Made by a program: the position numbers and the translations under genes. Source: Flammeovirga sp. OC4 (GTDB lineage Bacteria; Bacteroidota; Bacteroidia; Cytophagales; Flammeovirgaceae). Taken from it: DNA of 44,670 nucleotides. Location of the stretch: the NCBI RefSeq assembly GCF_000812565.1, contig NZ_JTAM01000079.1:1-44670 (forward strand), read 5' to 3'. Under the pieces are notes generated by a model. That model was given only the letters and a program-made list of their open reading frames with translations. It searched no databases and had not been told where the DNA came from. This document shows positions 1 to 8,900 of the stretch, piece by piece (positions within the stretch are counted from its first letter, which is position 1; each line of letters opens with the position of its first letter).

Positions 1-13
1 TTGTTTTTTAACA

Positions 14-165
14 CAGTTCGTCATTCGTGCCCTAAACATCAGCAGAAATCTCCTGATTTCTAAACTCCATAAGTATTCGAAATACTTAGTTTACAATGTT
101 CTAAATCTGAAACTTTAAAGATACAGCTTCAAACCTCCCTCTTCTTTATTTTTCCATTGCTGAAA
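14..165. repeat. Modular intergenic repeat, copy at left edge
   Basis: Reverse-orientation copy of the repeat also found at 14806, 16371 and 44560. It contains the palindrome AGAAATC-aggA-GATTTCT (read on the minus strand, about 44-61), followed by a small hairpin AAGTATT/AATACTT at 71-87. After that comes a block resembling the 'cttcaaacttccttcttctt' module seen at 31208 and 44645. Its outer part is cut by the window edge. Confidence 0.6.
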
Positions 166-249
166 AATGTAAGTAATTATCATTTTTGAAAAAATTATTA
201 ATACTTTTATAAAAGTGACTATTATTCAAATACTAATGCAAACTTAATT

Positions 250-696
250 ATGAAAGATAGAAAACCGATTTCTATTAAAATCATTCAATTTGTTATTGTC
301 TTAAGACTCTCTGTTACAATTGGAATCATCATTACCTATTTTTTCTTCAAGGATTTACCGGCTGACCAATTAAGTTGGGAAACAGGAGTAAGAGATGCTA
401 CAGTTGAGCAATTTGAATTGAATACCTCAGATACAAGGTATGCTTTAGGGCAATTGATCGGTGTATTATTATTAAGGTCAACCTTTATCTTATTGACGTG
501 GCTTTTTATTGATTTAAAGAAACTAAAACTTGCTCGAACAATGGGAATTATTCAAGTCTTACTTGAAGTTGGCCGTTTGGTTTTTCCTTCTACCTCCCTT
601 ATTATTTTGGTATTATTATTTAGAAAATCAGCTAAGAATTACCTAGAAAAAAAGAGGGGGAAACACAAAAAAACAGAAACAACAATCACCTCTTAA
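250..696 (+). CDS. Small membrane protein of unknown function
   Basis: This 148-residue protein is not recognised as a named family. It has a short basic N-terminus (MKDRKPISIK), a hydrophobic segment at about residues 11-33, a polar loop of about 40 residues, a second segment at about 73-92 and a third at about 98-125. The tail is strongly basic (EKKRGKHKKTE), which suggests a cytoplasmic C-terminus by the positive-inside rule. It stands alone: repeats lie upstream and 390 bases separate it from the GH86 gene. A role in the polysaccharide locus is not supported by anything visible. Confidence 0.7.
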   Translation: MKDRKPISIKIIQFVIVLRLSVTIGIIITYFFFKDLPADQLSWETGVRDATVEQFELNTSDTRYALGQLIGVLLLRSTFILLTWLFIDLKKLKLARTMGIIQVLLEVGRLVFPSTSLIILVLLFRKSAKNYLEKKRGKHKKTETTITS

Positions 697-1086
697 TCAC
701 TAAAATATCTGTGTTTTTAATGAACATCACCAAAATTAGTGTGATTTTTACCCTTTCGATAAAAAGTATAAATTATTTTGCTTTTATGATTAACGTAAAT
801 TGTATGTAAAGAAAAATACGGAGAGGTGTAAAATCATTCATTCACTAATTGAGGTATTTTTAAAGGTTTTTGTAAGTTTTTTAATAAAATCTTCGTCCGA
901 TTTTAAAGGGGGATTTTTTTTAAATTGAATTTCACGAATTAGTGTAATATTAACATATAAAAAATTTCCCCCACTTATTTCATTTTTTTTTTAAACTTAT
1001 ATCAAAAGAGGTCAAAGTAGATTGGTAATGAAAATTTAAGCAGGAGTCTCCTTTTCTGCTTTTAATGAACTATCAATTAAATACTT
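697..1086. promoter_or_regulatory. Upstream region of the GH86 gene with repeated short motifs
   Basis: This 390-base spacer has no convincing ORF. It holds two direct copies of ATTAGTGTnAT (735-745 and 938-948) and an inverted related copy, TTCACTAATT (841-850). A G-run, AAAGGGGGATT, at 905-915 and a C-run at 968-972 flank an AT-rich centre. The G-run resembles the motif upstream of the GH16 genes. Assignment as operators is inference. Confidence 0.35.
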
Positions 1087-3987
1087 ATGATTAAACATTA
1101 TTTTAGACAACCAGTTTTTATTGCAACACTACTAGCAGCTTCTCTTATAAGTTTGCTGGTCAACGAAGTAACAGCTCAAACAACTGCTACAATCAACCAC
1201 AAAGTACGAAGGTACATCGGTGGCGTCTCCAGCCTTGACCGTACCAAATTCTTTAATCTTCATTCCAATTGGAAAGACACGGAATTGAATCAATTCTACA
1301 GCGATTATAATGCTTTTCCTAGTCGTGGTTTTTGGGGACCGTATTCTTACTCCAAAAGTAAAGGAAATGCAGTAGGCACATACCCTGCCGATAAATCCGG
1401 TAATAACAACGTAAAAAGTGTTACACGTTATGTTGCGACAGAGCATCCTTACAACATTTTTAAAGATGGTCTTAATGCTACAGCTGCAGCAAATTGGGCT
1501 GCAGAGTATTACAAAGATTATGCAAGTGATAGCGAAAGGCCAGAGTATTTCGAGCCTATGAATGAGCCATTTGTACATGCTTCTGATTATTATTCTGGCC
1601 CTTGGAATATTGCAGAAGAAGATCGTATTAAATTACAAATGGCAAAGGTTTTTGCAGCTATAGGGAAAAAAATCCATGATACTCCAGCTTTGAATAACAT
1701 GAAAATTATTGGTTATTCTGCTGCTTGGCCTTCTTTAGAAATTAGCGATTTTGCTCATTGGGATGAAAACATGAAGATGTTTATGGATGTTGCAGGTGCT
1801 GATATGGACGCCTTCTCAACCCACCTTTATGATGGAGTAAACGTAACAGGTCAAAACAATCAAAGATCGGGTAGTAATTCAGAGGCCATTCTAGATTTGA
1901 TTGAAACGTACTCTCACACCAAATGGGGAACTGTGAAACCACACGCCATTACAGAATATGGTGCAATTGCTAGTGGGTATGGAGACAATTATTCTGATGT
2001 CGCTAGTATTCAAACAGTCAGAAGTATCAACCACATGCTTTTCAATCTTTTGGATAGAGAAAACAAAATTGAGATTTCTATTCCGTTTATTACGGATAAG
2101 TCCTTATGGCACTTGACTGCGGCTAATAACTACCAACCTTACAGTGCAGCCTTATTTATTCCTACCAACTTAGGCCAACCTAATGTGGCAGGTTGGAAAT
2201 ATGCACCCAAAATTCACTTCTATGAATTATGGAAAAATGTTAAGGGAAACAGAGTACATGTAACTACTGATAATCCTGACATTCAGATTCAAGGATTTGC
2301 AGATGGGAATAAGCTGTATGTAGCATTAAACAACTTAGACGATGCTAATCAAACGGTCAATCTTGATTTTGTAAGTGGCTTAGGTGGTTTTCAAAATGTG
2401 ACGAAGAAATCATTAAAAATTTACGACACAACAGCACCGGTGATGAATATTTCGACTTCGAGTACTGCACCTGGATCTATTACCCTGATTGGAGGGGAAA
2501 CAGTGGTCTTTGAATATCAATTCTCAAGTGCAATTACTTTTGATAATACAATCCGAGACCGTAAATACTATACGAGTAAGCACCTTCAAGCAATTAATGC
2601 GAACACCACTATCAATTTCAATTTTAATACTGTTCAAACAGGAACAGGTCTTGCTTCCCTTCAAATGGGAATTGGAAGAAAACATAACAAATCAAAGAAT
2701 CCAACCGTCAAGATTAATGGTACAACAGTAACAGTACCTAATAATTGGAAAGGTTATGATCAAACTGACCGAAGTGATTTCTTTGGTGTAATTGAAATTC
2801 CTTTTGACATCAACCTTTTACAAGCAAGTAATACAGTCTCTGTCACATTCCCTGATGGTGGAGGACATATCAGTTCTATGATCTTAGAAGTGAAGAAATA
2901 CGATCAAGCCGTGATTGGTAATGAGTCGATTACAATTAATAGTCCTTCTACCAATGTGGAAAGTGATACAAAAGTGAATGTTACGTTGGCTTATACTGCC
3001 AATGCTACAAGAGATATCGTCGCTGAATTTTGGTCTTCAACAGGTTGGTTAGGTCAAGCGGTAAAAACGGTCAGTGCAGGAAATAGAACTGAAACTTTGA
3101 CAATCAATTTAAATAATGCTCCTGCAACAGGCAGTGGTTATGTCGTAAAAGCAAGTATTCGACCTGTGGGTACGAACTGGACTTCCAATATTGCGACCGA
3201 TCAAGTCAATGGGCTTAATGTCATCCCAGCCGCAGTTCAAAATCCTTACGGTGGAACACCTTCTTACCTGCCTGGAAAAGTGGAATCTGAAAACTACGAT
3301 ACCGGTGGTGAGGGTGTAGCGTACCATGATAGTAATACTAGTAATCAAGGTGGTCAATACAGAACAGATGGTGTAGATGTTGAAGCCTGTTCTGATACTG
3401 GTGGAGGATTCAATGTTGGTTGGATCAATGCTTCAGAATGGTTAGAATATACCGTAAATGTAGGTATTACTGATAATTACGACTTCTTCCCTAGAGTGGC
3501 AAGTACTTCCGCAAATGGTCAATTCAAAATATTGGTAGATGGCGTAGCGGTTACAGGAAACCTGAGCGTACCTAATACTGGGGGTTGGCAAACATTCCAA
3601 ACAATGCACATCAGAAATATCGCACTCACTGCTGGTCAACATGTCATTAGATGGGAAACTGTCAATGGAGGTTATAATTTTAATAGCTGGGCTGCATGGC
3701 AATCTTCTACTTCTAGTAGCAGAACAAGACAAGTGGTGGAGGAACAAAATGATGTTGTTGTCTACCCGAACCCTGTTACGGATAAGAAAGTGTATATCAA
3801 ACTTCCTTCTCCTGATGAAAGTACTACACAAGTTGAAATTGTAGACCTACAAGGTAGAGTCGTAAAGACAACATCCTTTAATGGAGGTCTACACGCTATC
3901 AGCGTAAATGCTTTGACAAGTGGTGTGTATATCGTACAAATCACTACACAGTCAGCACAATTTACTAAGAAAATTATCATAGAATAA
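1087..3987 (+). CDS. GH86 beta-agarase/beta-porphyranase with CBM6 and T9SS sorting domain
   Basis: A 966-residue secreted endo-hydrolase that should cut beta-1,4 bonds in agarose or porphyran at the cell surface. Residues 1-30 form a signal peptide ending in VTAQ. The GH86 catalytic barrel spans about 35-400, with the clan GH-A acid/base in EPMNEPF (E160) and the nucleophile in AITEYG (E290). Beta-rich segments follow. A sandwich module at about 618-712 is shared with the proteins at 28274 and 33627. A CBM6-like domain occupies about 722-872 (KVESENYD, NASEWLEY, GWQTF, HVIRWE). The C-terminus from about 890 is a Por-type T9SS sorting domain (VYPNP near 892, SGVYIV). A terminator follows at once. 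Agarose versus porphyran specificity cannot be decided from the sequence. Confidence 0.9.
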   Translation: MIKHYFRQPVFIATLLAASLISLLVNEVTAQTTATINHKVRRYIGGVSSLDRTKFFNLHSNWKDTELNQFYSDYNAFPSRGFWGPYSYSKSKGNAVGTYPADKSGNNNVKSVTRYVATEHPYNIFKDGLNATAAANWAAEYYKDYASDSERPEYFEPMNEPFVHASDYYSGPWNIAEEDRIKLQMAKVFAAIGKKIHDTPALNNMKIIGYSAAWPSLEISDFAHWDENMKMFMDVAGADMDAFSTHLYDGVNVTGQNNQRSGSNSEAILDLIETYSHTKWGTVKPHAITEYGAIASGYGDNYSDVASIQTVRSINHMLFNLLDRENKIEISIPFITDKSLWHLTAANNYQPYSAALFIPTNLGQPNVAGWKYAPKIHFYELWKNVKGNRVHVTTDNPDIQIQGFADGNKLYVALNNLDDANQTVNLDFVSGLGGFQNVTKKSLKIYDTTAPVMNISTSSTAPGSITLIGGETVVFEYQFSSAITFDNTIRDRKYYTSKHLQAINANTTINFNFNTVQTGTGLASLQMGIGRKHNKSKNPTVKINGTTVTVPNNWKGYDQTDRSDFFGVIEIPFDINLLQASNTVSVTFPDGGGHISSMILEVKKYDQAVIGNESITINSPSTNVESDTKVNVTLAYTANATRDIVAEFWSSTGWLGQAVKTVSAGNRTETLTINLNNAPATGSGYVVKASIRPVGTNWTSNIATDQVNGLNVIPAAVQNPYGGTPSYLPGKVESENYDTGGEGVAYHDSNTSNQGGQYRTDGVDVEACSDTGGGFNVGWINASEWLEYTVNVGITDNYDFFPRVASTSANGQFKILVDGVAVTGNLSVPNTGGWQTFQTMHIRNIALTAGQHVIRWETVNGGYNFNSWAAWQSSTSSSRTRQVVEEQNDVVVYPNPVTDKKVYIKLPSPDESTTQVEIVDLQGRVVKTTSFNGGLHAISVNALTSGVYIVQITTQSAQFTKKIIIE

Positions 3988-3995
3988 ACAAAAAT

Positions 3996-4034
3996 TCCCG
4001 ACTTCATACGGAGTATTTTCTCCTGAAGTCGGGA
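3996..4034 (+). terminator. Hairpin terminator after GH86
   Basis: Arms TCCCGACTTCA (3996-4006) and TGAAGTCGGGA (4024-4034) pair perfectly. The inner GGAG/CTCC at 4010-4013/4020-4023 extends the stem. It lies 9 bases after the stop codon and is followed by 'tccttt'. Confidence 0.75.
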
Positions 4035-4086
4035 TCCTTTATACTTAGTAACTTCAATAGATTATAAACTAAGATTCCTTGTTTCT

Positions 4087-4147
4087 TTCACCATAATTTT
4101 AAAGAATGGTGAATCATGAACCCCTCAAGATTTTTATCCTGAGGGGT
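4087..4147. terminator. Two hairpins between convergent GH86 and GH3 genes
   Basis: Hairpin one is TTCACCAT (4087-4094) with ATGGTGAA (4106-4113). Hairpin two is ACCCCTCA (4120-4127) with TGAGGGGT (4140-4147). They sit 31 bases beyond the stop of the minus-strand GH3 gene and probably stop transcription from one or both sides. There is no long T-run on the GH3 side. Confidence 0.55.
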
Positions 4148-4177
4148 CATTGTCTTTATTTCTATTGAATTTATTGT

Positions 4178-6412
4178 TTAGATCAGTTCAAATGCTACCG
4201 CTTTTGAAGCTAAAGCATTCGGAGCAATCCATACCTTAAAATCACCCTTTTCTAATACATATTTCAAATCTCTGTTATAGAATTTAAGCTGATCAGTATG
4301 AAGTTGAAAAGACACCTTCTTCTTTTCTCCTTTCTTTAAGTGAACTTTTTGATAATCTTTTAATTCTCGAACAGGTCTAGTGATCGAACCTACGACATCC
4401 TGCACATAAAGTTGGACAGTCTCTATTGCATCATAGTCACCATTATTGGTAATGGTCACCTCTACCGTCAATTCCCCTCCTTCCTTCAATTGATTAGATG
4501 AAATTGTTGTAGCAGAATAAGCAATAGTTGAATAGTTGAGTCCGTATCCAAAAGGATATTCAGGAAGGTAGCCTGCATCTAAATAATGAGATTCGTTGCC
4601 CAAAGAACTTTGCCAAGCCCCTACAGGAATATCATACATGGATACATACTTCTCTTCCATAGCAGGTCGTCCCGTGTTTTTATGATTATAGTAATAAGGT
4701 AGTTGACCTGAGGTTTTGGGCCATGTCACTGGTAAACGGCCCTCCGGCTGTCTTTCTGCATACAACACCTCTTTTAAGGCTGGACCTGCCATTGTTCCAC
4801 CATGCCAAGCCATTACAATACCATCCAATTTATCTTTAATTTTTCCGATCGTAATCGGACGCCCTGCCATAATTGTTAATACAATTGGCTTCCCTAATTT
4901 TGCTAACTCAAGAATTAATTCCTCCTGAGCACCCGGCAGGTCGATTTCAGCTCTACTATGAGCTTCACCAGAAAGAATGGCTTCTTCTCCTCCTACAAAC
5001 AAAATGACATCCGCTTTTTTGGCCAAAGCAATTGCTTTGTTGAAGGCTTTTTTACTTTTATCTCTACTAAAATCAAGTGTTTTTTCAAACCCAATAACAT
5101 GATCTTTTAGTGCCATCAAAGGGGTATGAGAATGTTCTTTTTCACCATCAAAAGACCAAGTACCCATCTGGTCTAGAGGAGCATCAGCCAAGGGACCAAT
5201 CAATGCTACTTTTTTGTTGGCAGTAAGCGGTAAAACTTGGTTTTCATTTTTCAATAAAACAATACTTTTTGCTGCTGCAATTTTTGCTTTCTCAAGATGG
5301 TCCTTTGCATAAAGTTGCCCATTGTGTTGTTTATCTCTGTAAGGAGTTTCAAAAAGGCCCATTCTGATTTTCACTCTCAAAATGTTTTTCACCAGAAAAT
5401 CTAATTGATCCATCGATAGCTTTCCTTCCTTCAATAATTCCTTGATGTGTTTCTCATAAGATTGGCTGGTCATTTCCATGTCAACGCCTGCATTGGTGCC
5501 CAACTCGGCAGCATGTTTTTCATCTTGAGCGTAACCATGAGGAATCATTTCTGTTACTGAATTCCAATCACTCACCACAAAACCATCAAAGTTCATTTTG
5601 CCCCTCAATAAGTCCATCATGATTTTCTTATCTCCTGAAGCAGGAACTCCATTCAATTCATTGAACGAGGACATGAACGTTTGAACATTTTCAGCAATGG
5701 CTGCTTTAAAAGGCGGAATGTATACATTATACAATAACGGATCGTGAATAATTGCCGTATTGTAATCACGTCCTCCAATAGCTGCACCATACCCCAAAAA
5801 GTGTTTTGCACAAGCAACCATACTCGTTTTACTTGTCAAATCATCACCTTGGAAACCTTTTACATAAGCGGCTCCCATCAGGCTCCCTAACAAAGGGTCT
5901 TCACCTGGCGACTCGGCAATTCTCCCCCATCGGCTATCTCTAGCAATATCCAACATGGGTGCGAAAGTCCAGTTTACCCCGGAAGATGTCCCTTCAAAGG
6001 CGGAGACTCTACCTGTAATTTCTGCTTGTTGTGGATCCCAAGTTGCGGCTACAGCAAGCGGTATTGGAAACATTGTCTTAAAACCATGAATCACATCTCT
6101 ACCAAAAATCAGAGGAATTTTATTAGGACTTTCTTCCACAGCAATTCTTTGTAGTTCATCTACATAATCCGTGTTCATGATATTCAGAAAAGCACCAATT
6201 TCACCCCTCCTGACGGCTTCTTTCAGCGACTCAGGCAAGTCGCCTTTTACCCTACTTGAAGTTCCTCGTAACGAGGTCTGGCCGATTTTTTCATCTATCG
6301 TCATTTTAGACAATAGGTCTTCTACTTTTTGTTCAACTGGATCAAGTTGTTGGTTGGTCGTACATCCAAAAAAAAGTGTAGCTAATAATAAAGAATAATA
6401 ATACAGTTTCAT
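4178..6412 (-). CDS. GH3 beta-glycosidase, BglX-like lipoprotein
   Basis: A 744-residue exo-acting GH3 enzyme that should remove beta-linked sugars from the non-reducing ends of oligosaccharides. The N-terminus is a lipoprotein signal (hydrophobic stretch ending FFGC, C17), so it is probably periplasmic or outer-membrane anchored. The catalytic (alpha/beta)8 domain contains KHFLGYG and the nucleophile motif FVVSDW (D282). The second domain has the SGEAHSRAEIDLPG patch where the GH3 acid/base loop lies. A fibronectin-III-like domain closes the protein (VQLYVQD, LKDYQKV). Length and order match BglX-type enzymes. The actual sugar (glucose, galactose or xylose) is not evident. It is convergent with GH86 and probably transcribed alone. 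Confidence 0.88.
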   Translation of the reverse strand: MKLYYYSLLLATLFFGCTTNQQLDPVEQKVEDLLSKMTIDEKIGQTSLRGTSSRVKGDLPESLKEAVRRGEIGAFLNIMNTDYVDELQRIAVEESPNKIPLIFGRDVIHGFKTMFPIPLAVAATWDPQQAEITGRVSAFEGTSSGVNWTFAPMLDIARDSRWGRIAESPGEDPLLGSLMGAAYVKGFQGDDLTSKTSMVACAKHFLGYGAAIGGRDYNTAIIHDPLLYNVYIPPFKAAIAENVQTFMSSFNELNGVPASGDKKIMMDLLRGKMNFDGFVVSDWNSVTEMIPHGYAQDEKHAAELGTNAGVDMEMTSQSYEKHIKELLKEGKLSMDQLDFLVKNILRVKIRMGLFETPYRDKQHNGQLYAKDHLEKAKIAAAKSIVLLKNENQVLPLTANKKVALIGPLADAPLDQMGTWSFDGEKEHSHTPLMALKDHVIGFEKTLDFSRDKSKKAFNKAIALAKKADVILFVGGEEAILSGEAHSRAEIDLPGAQEELILELAKLGKPIVLTIMAGRPITIGKIKDKLDGIVMAWHGGTMAGPALKEVLYAERQPEGRLPVTWPKTSGQLPYYYNHKNTGRPAMEEKYVSMYDIPVGAWQSSLGNESHYLDAGYLPEYPFGYGLNYSTIAYSATTISSNQLKEGGELTVEVTITNNGDYDAIETVQLYVQDVVGSITRPVRELKDYQKVHLKKGEKKKVSFQLHTDQLKFYNRDLKYVLEKGDFKVWIAPNALASKAVAFELI

Positions 6413-6443
6413 TTAAAAAAAGATTGTCTTAGTTAGTAAATAA

Positions 6444-6464
6444 CCTGAGGTTAATGAGCTCAGG
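6444..6464. promoter_or_regulatory. Short dyad upstream of GH3
   Basis: CCTGAG (6444-6449) and CTCAGG (6459-6464) form a dyad about 35 bases upstream of the GH3 start. It could be an operator or leader hairpin; position is the only support. Confidence 0.25.
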
Positions 6465-6555
6465 CTAAAAATTCATTTCATTTAGATTTCTTAAATATAA
6501 GGATAGTAGGATATTGATTAGTTTTTTTAGCAAAATTTAATGGATTAACAACTCA

Positions 6556-6590
6556 CACCCACAAGCCCACAACTTAAGGGCTATTGGGTG
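6556..6590. repeat. Bulged hairpin on the 3' side of the REP-type transposase gene
   Basis: CACCCA (6556-6561) pairs with TGGGTG (6585-6590), and AGCCC (6564-6568) pairs with GGGCT (6578-6582). A 2x2 internal mismatch separates the two helices. The left 23 bases (6556-6578) are identical to 7069-7091 beyond the other end of the gene, and both hairpins are followed closely by TTAGCA. Bulged foldback ends are typical of IS200/IS605 and REP elements. Confidence 0.75.
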
Positions 6591-6611
6591 GTTAGCAATA
6601 AATTATCTACT

Positions 6612-7022
6612 TTAAAAATCTCGAAGTTCTTCGTCTAATGACATGTTTGATATTTTCTCCACTGATTTCTTTATGTAGTTATTGACAGATTGGATTCTAT
6701 TCGGACTTACCGATAGTGCATGATAGCCTATCTGCCATGAAAATTCGAAGTCAAACCATTTATTTTCATTGATGACCCTCGATGAAACTCCTTTTAACTT
6801 CTGAATATTCCCTGACAAGGACTGAGTACTTTTGAGTCGTATTAAACAATGAATATGGTTTTTATAGCCGTTGACTACTCCTATCTGAATATCATTTTCT
6901 AAAGCGATTTTCCGCAGTAAAGGTTTGATTTTATGATAGAGAAAATCAGTAGTGAAGAGGTTCTCTCGATCTTTGGTTGTCCAAACAACATGAACCCAGA
7001 TTTGGCAATGATTATGAGACAT
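6612..7022 (-). CDS. REP-associated / IS200-type Y1 tyrosine transposase
   Basis: A 136-residue Y1 HUH transposase (Transposase_17/IS200 fold) that nicks and joins single-stranded DNA at hairpin ends. The metal-binding HUH motif is NHIHCLI (H56, H58). The likely catalytic tyrosine is Y116 in VNNYIKKS. The N-terminus (VHVVWTTKDRE) is the usual first strand of this family, and the length is normal, so the protein appears intact. In IS200 TnpA a glutamine usually follows four residues after the tyrosine; here that position is S120, a deviation also met in some RAYT proteins. Flanking hairpins are the probable substrates. Confidence 0.85.
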   Translation of the reverse strand: MSHNHCQIWVHVVWTTKDRENLFTTDFLYHKIKPLLRKIALENDIQIGVVNGYKNHIHCLIRLKSTQSLSGNIQKLKGVSSRVINENKWFDFEFSWQIGYHALSVSPNRIQSVNNYIKKSVEKISNMSLDEELRDF

Positions 7023-7069
7023 AGTTTACTAGTTTTATAATGAATCGAAAACTGAAGATAATGATTTCC

Positions 7070-7107
7070 ACCCACAAGCCCACAACTTAAGTTGTGGGCT
7101 TGTGGGT
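7070..7107. repeat. Perfect 38-base palindrome at the 5' end of the REP-type element
   Basis: Two 19-base arms meet at CTTAAG (7086-7091) with no mismatch and no loop. On the minus strand the outer half supplies the end of the regulator at 7087, including the tail THKPTT and the TAA stop. It may also act as a terminator for that gene. Confidence 0.85.
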
Positions 7108-8706
7108 AATTAGCACGCTCTCCAAATAATTCACCAAGTCTTCCCCTTTCACCAAGCCCAACCTTTTTCTTAATCGATAACGAGAAGTATTCGCACTTTC
7201 GGGAGAAATTCCTAGTAATCTTGCCATTTCTTTTCCTGAAAAATTAAGCTTAATAAGGGCACAAATTTTCAAATCATAATTCGTTAGAGAAGGATGTTTT
7301 TCTTTTAGCTGAGAGAAAAAACTGGGATTGACAGAGGTGAATCGATTTTCAAATTCTAGCCAACTATGATCCTGATTGAGCTTGATAGCGTTCATTACTT
7401 TTTGTACTTCCTTTGATTTGGTTTCTTTATAAACGTCTTTCAACTTTCCTTTTATAGAAGTCAATAATTCATCTTTGGCTATAATTTGAAGGGTGGTATT
7501 GGTCAGTTCACTGTTTTTGACATACAGAATTTCCTGATTTTTCTCTTCATGCAATTTTTGTTTCTGTTCTATGGCTTCTTTCTCTAATGCATATTTCAGT
7601 TTCAATGTTTTCACTCTTGTTCTGACCATAAAGAATACCCCCAATATGATTAAAAATAGAAGAGCGACGGTCAACCATAGAATCTTCTGCTCCTGCTTAT
7701 AATTTTCTAATTCTTGGCGTTCGATCTCTAATTGTTGGGCCTGTTCTCTCTTTTTATATTCATCTGAAATTTCAAATAACGACCTGTTCCTCTCACTTTT
7801 ACTACTGTAAAGCCATTGATTTAAGTTGTTCCCCACCGTAGCAAACTTTAAAGCAGACTGATAATCTCCTATCATTTTATACGTTTCTACTAGTTTTTCG
7901 TAAAGCAAAGGCGTAAAATTTAGATGGGCACGTTCTTGCTTCGAAACTTTCAATGCTTCCTTATAATAATGAATCGATTCTTTGTACTTCTTGGTCTTAA
8001 AAAAGTAATCTCCATAAGAAGAATAAAAAATCACCAAGTAAGATTCGTTACCTTCTAAACCTTCCAATTGAGGCATCAATGTTTTAAAGGATTTTCCCGT
8101 TTCTATAAGCTCTCCTTTCAGTAAGGATAAAAAGGTTTCTTCACTTTCTAATAAAATTCTAGAAACGTTATCCTCCATTGGAATAGTAGTACAGCTGTCA
8201 TAATAAAGTTGCGTATTTTTCGCATCTCCTTCATACCTGTAATGCACCATCAATGAGTGGTAATTGGGACGTAAATTCTCCAATGCAATGACCCCATTCT
8301 CTACCAATTTTCTATTCATAGACAATGCCTGCTTATAATATTTTACGGCCAAATCGTTTCTTTCAAACAAGCTATACAAGATGCCCATACCTCTGTACAC
8401 TTTCGCTTTCAGCATAGGGTAATTTTCTTTGTCCAAAAGAAAAAGTGCTTCCCAATACGACTCGTATGCTCTATGATAATTGACCCTATTACAATAAAGT
8501 CCACCCAACTTTAAATAAGCTCTTATCTCTCCTCTTACATCACCTGACTTTCTAAATTCAAGCAATTCTTTTTCGGCAGAAATAAGATCATCATCTTCAT
8601 AAATTTCCCTTAAAAAATCCGTGGTAATGATAATATCAGTATCGCTCGCAAAAACTGAAGTCGAAAAAATGACACTGAAGAGTATTATTAAAATTTGTCT
8701 ATACAT
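7087..8706 (-). CDS. TPR-containing membrane-bound LuxR-type transcriptional regulator
   Basis: A SusR-like one-component regulator: periplasmic TPR sensor, membrane helix, cytoplasmic coiled coil and C-terminal DNA-binding helix-turn-helix. I start it at 8706 because MYRQILIILFSVIF... is a clean signal peptide; an earlier in-frame start at 8751 would add 15 polar residues. TPR-type helical pairs fill about 40-310 (e.g. KYYKQALSMN, HYYKEALKVS). A membrane helix at about 341-360 (LTVALLFLIILGVFF) is followed by a charged coiled coil. The HTH near the C-terminus reads GKEMARLLGISPES, then RYRLRKRLGL. It is divergent from the PSD1 operon, the obvious target. Its last six residues come from the adjacent palindrome. 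The second regulator at 35276 is a paralogue. Confidence 0.85.
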   Translation of the reverse strand: MYRQILIILFSVIFSTSVFASDTDIIITTDFLREIYEDDDLISAEKELLEFRKSGDVRGEIRAYLKLGGLYCNRVNYHRAYESYWEALFLLDKENYPMLKAKVYRGMGILYSLFERNDLAVKYYKQALSMNRKLVENGVIALENLRPNYHSLMVHYRYEGDAKNTQLYYDSCTTIPMEDNVSRILLESEETFLSLLKGELIETGKSFKTLMPQLEGLEGNESYLVIFYSSYGDYFFKTKKYKESIHYYKEALKVSKQERAHLNFTPLLYEKLVETYKMIGDYQSALKFATVGNNLNQWLYSSKSERNRSLFEISDEYKKREQAQQLEIERQELENYKQEQKILWLTVALLFLIILGVFFMVRTRVKTLKLKYALEKEAIEQKQKLHEEKNQEILYVKNSELTNTTLQIIAKDELLTSIKGKLKDVYKETKSKEVQKVMNAIKLNQDHSWLEFENRFTSVNPSFFSQLKEKHPSLTNYDLKICALIKLNFSGKEMARLLGISPESANTSRYRLRKRLGLVKGEDLVNYLESVLITHKPTT

Positions 8707-8719
8707 AAAAATTGAAGTT

Positions 8720-8850
8720 TTGGGATTGTCTATTGGAAAAACCCTCCTCAATATGCCTGTATTAAGGTTTGTCTACAATTTTTTTGCTGTAAAATTCACA
8801 CTTGTCTATATAGAGTCTATGTCATTTTTTAGGGGAAGGAGGAGTTGTTC
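8720..8850. promoter_or_regulatory. Divergent promoter region with phased TTGTCTA boxes
   Basis: Between the regulator (minus) and the PSD1 operon (plus) lie TTGTCTA at 8726-8732, 8769-8775 and 8802-8808, and AGTCTA at 8814-8819. Offsets are 43, 33 and about 11 bases, close to whole turns of B-DNA, so the boxes would face one side of the helix. Candidate binding sites for the TPR-LuxR regulator, by inference. A purine-rich AGGGGAAGGAGGAG lies at about 8831-8844. Confidence 0.4.
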
Positions 8851-8900
8851 ATGAAATTTAGAGTCAGAATTATCTCACACACTCAAACTTTTTTAATGGA

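Larger units (their letters stand above)
6556..7107 (-). mobile_element. Single-gene IS200/REP-type element with hairpin ends
   Basis: A unit of about 550 bases: one Y1 tyrosine transposase gene on the minus strand, bounded by related foldback sequences at 6556-6590 and 7070-7107. No tnpB, target duplication or terminal inverted repeats of the DDE kind are seen. This fits a REP-associated tyrosine transposase (RAYT) or IS200-like unit. The right end lies inside the last codons of the neighbouring regulator gene. Confidence 0.7.

Noticed and set aside
1132-1578. 148-codon ORF on the minus strand opposite GH86
   Set aside because: Lies wholly inside the GH86 gene in another frame; Cys-rich composition typical of a shadow ORF.
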